Shown piece after piece: positions 1-4,825 of a stretch of DNA of 5,099 nt; within the stretch, counting starts at the first letter, position 1, and each line of letters begins with the position of its first letter. The stretch is from assembly GCA_021151625.1 (NCBI GenBank), contig JAGKWY010000228.1, forward strand, positions 1 through 5,099. Reading direction: 5' to 3'. Below the pieces are notes generated by a model that saw nothing but the letters and a program-made list of their open reading frames with translations, was not told the DNA's origin and made no database searches. Origin of the DNA: Gammaproteobacteria bacterium (lineage in GTDB: Bacteria > Pseudomonadota > Gammaproteobacteria > Pseudomonadales > Cellvibrionaceae). A program made the position numbers and the translations under genes.

Positions 1-59
1 ATGGTGTAAGTCATCAACATACCAGCCGCAGACAAGAGCGATAAATTTTTTAAATTCAC
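1..59 (-). CDS. N-terminal start of an exported protein, partial (runs off left edge)
   Basis: Only the first 19 codons are in the window, so the function cannot be named. A GTG start at 57-59 is preceded by a near-ideal Shine-Dalgarno AAGGAG (67-72 on the minus strand) with 7 nt spacing. The peptide reads VNLKNLSLLSAAGMLMTYT (first residue Met in the cell). This is the shape of a Sec signal peptide: a short N-region with one Lys, then a hydrophobic, small-residue stretch. The frame is open to the window edge. A sigma70-type promoter at 392-421 points toward it, which would give a leader of about 325 nt. The start rests on the ribosome site plus signal-like peptide. In-frame ATG codons at residues 14 and 16 are alternatives but would cut the hydrophobic segment. 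Confidence 0.6.
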   Translation of the reverse strand, partial: MNLKNLSLLSAAGMLMTYT

Positions 60-66
60 AATTAAG

Positions 67-72
67 CTCCTT
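67..72 (-). promoter_or_regulatory. Ribosome binding site of the leftward edge gene
   Basis: AAGGAG on the minus strand, 7 nt before the GTG at 57-59. It is the main reason for choosing a GTG start for this truncated gene. Confidence 0.6.
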
Positions 73-217
73 TTTTAACAGCGATAAAAAGCAAGAGAGG
101 ACTGCTATGGCTTTTTCGGGCAAGGTTTAACCCTGATGGCTGGCATCTGCACAAAACAGCAAGTTGTTGGTTGACTGGCCGATCTGGTTATATTTGTGAA
201 GCAAGTCGTATATTTGA

Positions 218-260
218 ATTTTTCCAAAAAAATTATTAAGTTTTATTGGATTGGAAAAAT
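218..260. repeat. Perfect 10-bp inverted repeat with 23-nt spacer
   Basis: The left arm ATTTTTCCAA (218-227) is the exact reverse complement of the right arm TTGGAAAAAT (251-260). The 23-nt spacer is AT-rich and includes a short tandem TTGGA/TTGGA at the right arm. It lies inside the predicted leader of the leftward gene, so it could form an RNA hairpin or be a protein-binding site. AT-rich DNA makes such pairs by chance fairly often, so function is unproven. Confidence 0.45.
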
Positions 261-391
261 GTCGGGTGGGCCGATAAATGCAAAAAGTACAAATATTTTT
301 TGTTGGTGCTTCTTATTTTTATAGGTGTGGAATTTTATCACTAAATTCAACAAAAATGGATTTTCGAGTGATTGGATCCTGCTGTGAAGTG

Positions 392-421
392 TTTATACGG
401 TGGGCGAAGGTTTTTTGTCAA
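392..421 (-). promoter_or_regulatory. Predicted sigma70-type promoter reading leftward
   Basis: On the minus strand a perfect -35 box TTGACA (416-421) is followed after 18 bp by TATAAA (392-397), a 5/6 match to the -10 consensus. Transcription would start near 385 and run toward the exported-protein gene at 1-59. The promoter lies directly beyond the terminator at 445-469, a sensible arrangement: one unit ends and the next begins. The spacing is 1 bp longer than optimal. Confidence 0.6.
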
Positions 422-442
422 CAGGGATAAAACCGCAGGCAT

Positions 443-469
443 AAAAAAACCGCACTGGGTGCGGTTTTT
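443..469 (-). terminator. Rho-independent terminator of the leftward block
   Basis: Bases 445-455 pair perfectly with 459-469 in an 11-bp stem with a GC-rich core (ACCGCAC/GTGCGGT) and a 3-nt loop. Read on the minus strand the stem ends in a run of seven T (443-449, partly within the stem). It sits 24 nt past the lipoprotein stop codon and closes that gene's transcript. The right arm also gives a T run on the plus strand, so it could work in both directions. A near-copy of the left flank (ATAAAACCGCA, 427-437) lies next to it without a partner arm. Confidence 0.9.
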
Positions 470-492
470 AGGGGAGAGCATCGGCAAAAATA

Positions 493-1833
493 TTAAGGGC
501 TAATGGTTAATTGAATAGTGTCTTTCAGCTCTGAGCCGTCACTGCCGATAATGGTTTTGTTGTTCTTATCAAAGAGTCTGGTATTCAGTGTAATGATGGT
601 GCTGGAAGTCAGAGCCAGCGAATCGTTTACTTCGACTTCAACTTCACCATTAGCATCAACCTTGGCTGTTAGTTTATTTCCATCAACCCCTGTGGGCAAA
701 TTAGTGAAGGTCCACTCGCTGTTAATACCTTTATAAACCTCAGGGTCCAAATTGCTAGTGCTTGGGTAAGTAACTTTAATACGCGGATTAATTTTACCGC
801 CCACGGATATCGACAAGGATTCAGTTGCGTTGGTGCTGGAGCTGCCGATAATTTCAATCTTTTGCATTTCCGGTTTGGTTACTTTAACCACGATTTCTTT
901 GCTGACGCCGTCGCAGCTTGCGGTTAGGGTTACATCTGTCCCATCGGGGCTTCCGCTCACCGCTGTAATTTCACCTGTGCTTGAATTAACCGTGAGTGCA
1001 CTGGTGTTGCTGCTGGTGAGCGACGCATTTTTGGTAATGTCGGCGGTTGAGGTATCAAGATATGTACCGGTGACTTTAATGGTTTTCTTTTGGCCCTGAC
1101 GCAGTTCAAACGACTCGCTGGGAGTTAGATCCACACTGGCCAGGTTGGCTGCGATTGTGAATTCGAATTCAGGCGATGGAACTTCCTTTTTAAAATTATC
1201 CACACCGGTGGCTACCACTTTAATTACGCCACTTTTTTGGGTACTAAGTGCAGAGCTTTTTGCATCGGGAAAGCTCGCGATATTGACTGGCGTGCTGGCG
1301 GCGATTTTCCAGGTTACTGGATAGTCGTAAGGCTTGCCGTCCTCAAAGGTGGTGGTTGCTTTAAATGAGGTGTTTTTGCAAACGTCGACACTGGCATTGG
1401 GGCTATCGTGACTAACGGCAACGCTTTTTAAATTGGCATCGGTGAGTTTTACGATGGTTTCATCGGCAATACCGGCGTAAGAAACCAGCAGTTTTACTTC
1501 ACCAGTATCACCTTTGGTATTTTTTCCTTCAAATAAACCATTTTTGATACTGCCCAGCTTTTTGTCAGATAACTCCCAACTGGCTTTGCCGGTCAGGTCG
1601 GCAACGACTTTGCCTTCGGCATTCAACCCGTTTACTTTGAATTGATAACTGCCTTGTACATGCACAGTAATGTTATCTTCGGTCAATGCAATTTGGGTGA
1701 CGGTATTTTTGGTGGCATCTACCGTTTGTGCGACGCGCGCGCTGTCGCCGTCACCACCACCGCAACCGCTCAGCGAAATAACACCGATGCTGGCGATTAA
1801 TGCCAATGACAAATGAATTCCTTTAGAACGCAT
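493..1833 (-). CDS. Lipoprotein with repeated bacterial Ig-like (BIG2-type) modules
   Basis: The product is a predicted 446-residue lipoprotein of the outer envelope. A signal peptide ends in a clear lipobox, Leu21-Ser-Gly-Cys24. Gly follows the Cys, with no Asp at +2, so the protein is expected to go to the outer membrane. After a Gly/Asp-rich tether come about four beta-rich modules, near residues 46-130, 135-228, 231-319 and 322-446. The first and third have the BIG2 look, with a W/S...G.I..G...G...V..S..G spacing. Such domains usually act in adhesion or as spacers, and no enzymatic motif is visible. The start is the ATG at 1833, with GGGAG six nt upstream. An ATG 24 nt further upstream (1857) lacks the good site and would put charged and Trp residues ahead of the signal. 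The start overlaps the ancestral stop of the broken barrel gene upstream, suggesting translational coupling. The exact role is unknown. Confidence 0.85.
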   Translation of the reverse strand: MRSKGIHLSLALIASIGVISLSGCGGGDGDSARVAQTVDATKNTVTQIALTEDNITVHVQGSYQFKVNGLNAEGKVVADLTGKASWELSDKKLGSIKNGLFEGKNTKGDTGEVKLLVSYAGIADETIVKLTDANLKSVAVSHDSPNASVDVCKNTSFKATTTFEDGKPYDYPVTWKIAASTPVNIASFPDAKSSALSTQKSGVIKVVATGVDNFKKEVPSPEFEFTIAANLASVDLTPSESFELRQGQKKTIKVTGTYLDTSTADITKNASLTSSNTSALTVNSSTGEITAVSGSPDGTDVTLTASCDGVSKEIVVKVTKPEMQKIEIIGSSSTNATESLSISVGGKINPRIKVTYPSTSNLDPEVYKGINSEWTFTNLPTGVDGNKLTAKVDANGEVEVEVNDSLALTSSTIITLNTRLFDKNNKTIIGSDGSELKDTIQLTISP

Positions 1834-2088
1834 AGGTAACTCCCAGGCCGCAGCCATCTACTCGTAAATCGTCATCGTTATAGGAGCGCACGCAAGGCCA
1901 TCATCAAATTCCACGCCGCCTTTGAATTGAAATACGGAGGGCGAGAAGCGCTCGCCACCGGTTTTGACCTGGGTATAAACGGCTTGGCCGGAGACGTTGA
2001 AATCCAGTGGAATGTCAGCATTGGCGCCAGTGCTGGCAAGAGCGCCTAACAGCAGTGCGCTCAGTGGAGTAACCAGTTGTTTACACAT
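1823..2088 (-). pseudogene. Broken outer-membrane beta-barrel protein gene, internally deleted and frameshifted
   Basis: The 5' part reads as 76 codons from an ATG at 2088 with AAGGA six nt upstream. It encodes a Sec signal peptide with cleavage after Ala22-Asn-Ala24, then amphipathic beta-like segments (DFNVSGQAVYTQV, SVFQFKGGVEF), and stops at 1858-1860. From 1900 to 1823 another frame encodes SYNDDDLRVDGCGLGVTYAF and a stop. A final amphipathic strand ending in aromatic-X-Phe is the classic C-terminal signal read by the BAM machinery. The two parts together give only about 65 mature residues, far below the roughly 150-200 of an 8-strand barrel. I infer an internal deletion that also changed the frame, near 1890-1900. 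The remnant's TAA (1823-1825) overlaps the lipoprotein start by 11 nt, so the two were once an operon. A short secreted peptide may still be made. The alternative is a genuine 76-residue protein with a coincidental downstream frame. Confidence 0.65.
1840..1844 (-). promoter_or_regulatory. Ribosome binding site that sets the lipoprotein start
   Basis: GGGAG on the minus strand lies 6 nt before the ATG at 1831-1833. It lies inside the C-terminal codons of the barrel remnant. It favours this ATG over the in-frame ATG at 1855-1857. Confidence 0.7.
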
Positions 2089-2141
2089 AAGTATTCCTTG
2101 CTGTGTTATCAATGAGGTGTGTAAGTCGTACTAAATTATTT

Positions 2142-2157
2142 TCGAACGTTTATTCGA
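2142..2157. repeat. Short inverted repeat between the glucosaminidase and barrel genes
   Basis: TCGAA and TTCGA arms flank a 6-nt loop in the 75-nt gap between the glucosaminidase stop and the barrel ATG. On neither strand is it followed by a proper T run, so it is not a convincing terminator. It could be a small operator or chance. Confidence 0.25.
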
Positions 2158-2163
2158 GATTGT

Positions 2164-2958
2164 TTACTCAAGATCGTTGCTGCGAATCACTGTGCGCAAT
2201 TCGTGGATATACGCACTGCCGCGCCCGGAATACTTGCCCAGTTCTGCCACCATCGCATGGCCGGTAAAGGCGGCTGGCTGGTCGCGCAATTGAGCGCGCA
2301 ACTGGCGCCAGGGGCGATAGGCGTTGTGGGTATTAATGTTGTTGAAGTATGCCGTAAGCGACTCTTCCACATTGTTAAACTTTTTAACTTCGTGTTTGGC
2401 GCGCGCGGAGCGCTTGCTGGGCACTATGCCGCAGCCGGGTTTATAACACCAGTGGCCAAATAAGTTGTGTGCCTCTTCCGCAAAGCGTGAAGTTCCCCAG
2501 CCAGATTCCACCGCCGCTTGTGCCAACACCATAGCGGAGGGAATGCTATCCACGCGCAGCAATAAAATTTCTACCGCCTTGGCATCATCCGGATAGGTCT
2601 CGTAGGTCACATGAAATTTTTCGCGCAGTTTTTCCAGGTTGCGCTTATTAACGCCGCTAATGGTTTGCGTGTTATCCCATTCGGCTTTGATTTTTAATAA
2701 ACGTTCACGCGATTGCAGTAACTTTGCATTTTTTTCATCGACCAGTGGGCGCAGCATGGCCAGGAATTGTTCCTTGCGTTCCGGTGTTTGGTCGATAGCG
2801 GCAAAGTCGGGTAACAGAGTGCTGCTGGTGAGTTCATCTTCATCCATAAAAACTTGCTGCAGTGGTGTGCTCATCATCCAGAGAACCAATACCAGTGTGG
2901 CAAGTGGGAAGACGATCAGCGATAAACCGAGAAACCATTGTGAAGCTTGTTTGTTCAT
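2164..2958 (-). CDS. bax: Bax-like membrane-anchored glucosaminidase (GH73-type peptidoglycan hydrolase)
   Basis: The 264-residue product is close in length to E. coli Bax (about 274). A hydrophobic segment at residues 7-28 should anchor it in the inner membrane with the rest in the periplasm. Residues 55-120 are charged and helical. The glucosaminidase domain covers about 125-260. It shows AQAAVESGWGTSRFA, where Glu151 is the expected catalytic acid, then NLFGHWCY, the YF.NIN..NAYR..R region and a late Tyr (SAYIHELR). The family cleaves beta-1,4 bonds next to GlcNAc in peptidoglycan; the physiological role of Bax itself is poorly defined. Cys171 and Cys176 could pair in the periplasm. The ATG at 2958 has only a weak, distant AGG upstream. 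It begins 45 nt after the lambda-P-like gene with no terminator between, so co-transcription is likely. The symbol is by family resemblance. Confidence 0.85.
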   Translation of the reverse strand: MNKQASQWFLGLSLIVFPLATLVLVLWMMSTPLQQVFMDEDELTSSTLLPDFAAIDQTPERKEQFLAMLRPLVDEKNAKLLQSRERLLKIKAEWDNTQTISGVNKRNLEKLREKFHVTYETYPDDAKAVEILLLRVDSIPSAMVLAQAAVESGWGTSRFAEEAHNLFGHWCYKPGCGIVPSKRSARAKHEVKKFNNVEESLTAYFNNINTHNAYRPWRQLRAQLRDQPAAFTGHAMVAELGKYSGRGSAYIHELRTVIRSNDLE

Positions 2959-3003
2959 TGTTCGAAAATACCTGGGTGTTGCGATTGATTGAAAAAGATG
3001 AAA

Positions 3004-3693
3004 TTAAATGTCCAGCTGTTTGCGCAGCTCTTCCATGCGTTTGAGATTTTCCTCGCGGCTGAGCGGCGTCTCTATGGTTTGCGGCAGCGCCGGCGCATTG
3101 GGCGCCGGCAGTTGCTCGCCATTCATAACGCGCTCACAGATTTTTAAATAGTGACGCTCGTAAATCGGGAAGGCGATTTTCTCGGCATTGCTCGCCAGGA
3201 AATACCAATCGCTGGCACAGCCCGCGTGATACACCGCCGGGTGGCTCCAGTGGTAGGCCGCTTTAGGGCTGGAGGCGCGACAAGCTTCCACATAAGCGGC
3301 ATGGGCGTCGATCAAACCAAATTTTTCCGGTTCGCCCTGGCAGGCGCGAATCATACGGTGCAGCGTGGGTAAATACTCTGACTCTTCTATCACTTTGCGC
3401 GCACCGCGCAGAATTGTTTCCGGCGCAAACTGCGCGAGTGAATTCAGCCACAAGCGGCGCGCCTGGTTGAGCAGTTCGTTATCTTTAAACGCACTGTAAT
3501 ACTGGTTGTGATAATTGATGCGGAACAGGGCAAATACCTGATTGATCGCATCGATATGCGCATCGGTCGGCGCGGTGTGTTGTTCGCGTTGCGCGCGCGC
3601 AGAATCAGCTTGCCCAGCTGCGGTCGTTGAGCTGTTCTGCGAGGCTGCTATCTCTTGTGCGACCTGATGAATGAGGGATTTGCTGTCCTGCAT
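3004..3693 (-). CDS. Replication protein P-like, putative replicative helicase loader
   Basis: The 229-residue product resembles phage lambda replication protein P, which binds DnaB helicase and delivers it to the origin complex. The conserved core is at about 48-120: INQVFALFRINYHNQYY, then RRLWLNSLAQF, GARKV and YLPTLHRMIRAC. It parallels the lambda P pattern W..AF....I, G...AR, FLPSPGQFV.WC. Residues 125-195 are Trp/Tyr/His-rich. The N-terminal 45 residues are low-complexity Ala/Gln/Ser, and the C-terminus is a charged helix. No Walker ATPase motif is seen, as expected for a P-type loader and unlike DnaC. The ATG at 3693 has AGCAGG upstream and lies 89 nt inside the preceding DnaT-like gene, suggesting coupled translation. 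No integrase, capsid or repressor genes are nearby, so this looks like a host-adopted gene. It is a candidate for the lambda-P-derived protein described as DopE; that name is from memory and not verified here. Confidence 0.75.
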   Translation of the reverse strand: MQDSKSLIHQVAQEIAASQNSSTTAAGQADSARAQREQHTAPTDAHIDAINQVFALFRINYHNQYYSAFKDNELLNQARRLWLNSLAQFAPETILRGARKVIEESEYLPTLHRMIRACQGEPEKFGLIDAHAAYVEACRASSPKAAYHWSHPAVYHAGCASDWYFLASNAEKIAFPIYERHYLKICERVMNGEQLPAPNAPALPQTIETPLSREENLKRMEELRKQLDI

Positions 3694-4576
3694 GGTTAAC
3701 CTGCTGCGAGTGTTCCAACGCTGAGTTGTAGCGCAACCATTGGCGTTTTACGTGTTGGATAAATTTGCTGTTCCAGGTGCGGCCGACTTCACCGCGCTCC
3801 TGCCAGTAGACCACAAACTCCGGAATTGAATCCTCCACAAAGGCGAGGCTGATACCGGCGTGCTTCACCAATACTTCCAGTGCATCGCGTGTGGGGCGCC
3901 ACTGGCTGTGCATGGCAACTTCCTGATCGCGCTTTAAAAATTCAGCGTCGCGCTCGCGCACTTGCCGCTCTTTATCTTCGCGCTGCTGGCGCGCATTCAG
4001 GGTTTCGTAGTTGCGCCATTTGTGCAGTACATCTTTTAGAAATTTTGCGCCCCAGCTGTGGCTGGTTTCGCCACGCTCGCGCCAGTAGGTCACGAACTCG
4101 GGCAGCTGCTGCCACACAAATTCCGGCGGTATCGCGTACTGGGCAATTTGCTTGAGCAATTCCTGATCCGGTTGCCAATGGGGTGGAATCAGGTTGGCAC
4201 CCGGTGTGATTTGTGGCGCGACAGTAAGCGGGGAAGTATTGCCCGGAATCTGGAGCGATGGTTGGGTCGGCGCACTATCGAAGGATAGGGTTAACCGGCG
4301 GCTTTCCACAAAGGGTGCAGAACCCAGTTGGATTACGCCTTTGTCGTGCAGGCTGCGGCTGATGCGCTGGATATCGTAATCAGTCCAGAAGGGCATCATC
4401 CGCTCGGCCCAATTGCCATCCACATCCAGCCACTGGCGCCCATTGGCCTGTGTCAGCGGCAGGAAACAAGCCAGCTCCGCCAAAACCCCCAACATACACG
4501 CCTCCTCCAGCCCGATAGTGGCAGCGAGGGAGGGCGAAATCAGCAGCGGGCGCTCGGGAATCAGGGGTGAAGTCAT
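3605..4576 (-). CDS. DnaT-like ssDNA-binding protein with two tandem DnaT domains
   Basis: The 323-residue product is a likely DNA-binding partner in helicase loading. The N-terminal 15-100 region (SLAATIGLEEA, then DYDIQRISRSLHDKGVIQLG) looks like a winged helix, as in phage O or DnaT-type proteins. After a Pro-rich linker come two related modules at about 134-191 and 226-286. They share W.P....L, F V, PEFV.YW.ERGE, W..KF, V..W and Y, the signature of the C-terminal ssDNA-binding domain of E. coli DnaT, which has one copy in 179 residues. A charged Arg/Glu/Lys helix (194-222) joins them. I chose the ATG at 4576. An in-frame TTG at 4609 adds 11 residues but has no ribosome site; the ATG site is also weak. 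It overlaps the P-like gene, with which it likely functions. It may match the lambda-O-derived DopC. DnaT-like replication restart is the alternative role. Confidence 0.75.
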   Translation of the reverse strand: MTSPLIPERPLLISPSLAATIGLEEACMLGVLAELACFLPLTQANGRQWLDVDGNWAERMMPFWTDYDIQRISRSLHDKGVIQLGSAPFVESRRLTLSFDSAPTQPSLQIPGNTSPLTVAPQITPGANLIPPHWQPDQELLKQIAQYAIPPEFVWQQLPEFVTYWRERGETSHSWGAKFLKDVLHKWRNYETLNARQQREDKERQVRERDAEFLKRDQEVAMHSQWRPTRDALEVLVKHAGISLAFVEDSIPEFVVYWQERGEVGRTWNSKFIQHVKRQWLRYNSALEHSQQVNHAGQQIPHSSGRTRDSSLAEQLNDRSWAS

Positions 4577-4659
4577 GGCGATAACAGGGCCAAAGCCCAA
4601 AAAATACAAGGTCGGGAATTGTAGGCTGATAGGGTAAAGGATGCCAGTGGAAGCAGTAG

Positions 4660-4689
4660 GTTATATCTGTATTGCGTGTAGGATTTTAA
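4660..4689 (-). promoter_or_regulatory. Possible promoter of the replication module
   Basis: On the minus strand TTAAAA (4684-4689, 4/6 to the -35 consensus) precedes TATAAC (4660-4665, 5/6 to the -10) by 18 bp. Transcription would start near 4653, about 77 nt before the DnaT-like ATG. The -10 is good and the -35 mediocre, so this is tentative. Confidence 0.35.
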
Positions 4690-4696
4690 CTACAAG

Positions 4697-4709
4697 CTCA
4701 ATGTTTGAG
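4697..4709. repeat. Small inverted repeat in the divergent intergenic region
   Basis: CTCAA and TTGAG arms flank a TGT spacer, 8 bp upstream of the possible -35 box of the replication module. The position suits an operator between divergent genes, but the arms are only 5 bp. Confidence 0.25.
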
Positions 4710-4782
4710 ATCGGTTACATGAATCTTGATGTTGGCGTTTAAGTGCATGGATGAGTATGGCTATGAGGGCTACTATTCACTG

Positions 4783-4797
4783 CCTTTTCGCGAAAGG
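4783..4797 (+). other. Possible hairpin upstream of the right-edge gene
   Basis: CCTTT and AAAGG arms enclose TCGCG, 28 nt before the ATG at 4826. If the leader is transcribed this would be a small stem-loop just ahead of the ribosome site. It has no T run and is not a terminator. The role is unknown. Confidence 0.25.
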
Positions 4798-4812
4798 GAA
4801 ACAATATTCACA

Positions 4813-4819
4813 ATAGGAG
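4813..4819 (+). promoter_or_regulatory. Ribosome binding site of the right-edge gene
   Basis: TAGGAGA lies about 6 nt before the ATG at 4826-4828. It is a strong site and supports this start for a gene whose end is not in the window. Confidence 0.65.
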
Positions 4820-4825
4820 AATCTT

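Larger units (their letters stand above)
60..391 (-). other. AT-rich non-coding leader region of the leftward edge gene
   Basis: I see no convincing coding region here on either strand. If the promoter at 392-421 is used, transcription starts near 385 and this stretch is a 5' leader of about 325 nt. It is AT-rich and holds a perfect 10-bp inverted repeat (218-227 with 251-260). I do not recognise a known riboswitch or attenuator. A shorter leader from an unrecognised internal promoter is possible. Confidence 0.4.

Noticed and set aside
107..130. Seven-codon plus-strand frame (MAFSGKV) preceded by AGAGAGG
   Set aside because: It is too short to judge. No plus-strand gene follows that it could lead into, and it lies in the predicted leader of an opposite-strand gene.
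1834..1857. Upstream ATG extending the lipoprotein by eight residues
   Set aside because: It lacks a good ribosome site and would place MAAAWELP before a standard lipoprotein signal. The ATG at 1833 has GGGAG at 6 nt.
2089..2112. TTG start extending the barrel N-terminus by eight residues
   Set aside because: The ATG at 2088 has AAGGA at 6 nt and starts a normal signal peptide; the extension would span that ribosome site.
2142..2157. Inverted repeat considered as a terminator after the glucosaminidase gene
   Set aside because: The stem is only 5 bp and AT-rich, and no T run follows on the minus strand.
3880..4288. Plus-strand open frames antisense to the DnaT-like gene
   Set aside because: They have Arg/Ala-rich composition typical of antisense shadows of a GC-rich gene, with no ribosome sites or recognisable motifs.
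3004..4576. The replication pair considered as part of an active prophage
   Set aside because: Within the window there is no integrase, repressor, structural or lysis gene and no attachment repeat. Bax is a widespread chromosomal gene. The flanks beyond the window are unseen, so a phage remnant is not fully excluded.
4577..4609. TTG start extending the DnaT-like protein by 11 residues
   Set aside because: No ribosome site is visible, and the extension is hydrophobic, unlike a DNA-binding protein N-terminus. The ATG at 4576 begins a plausible MTSPLIPERP sequence.
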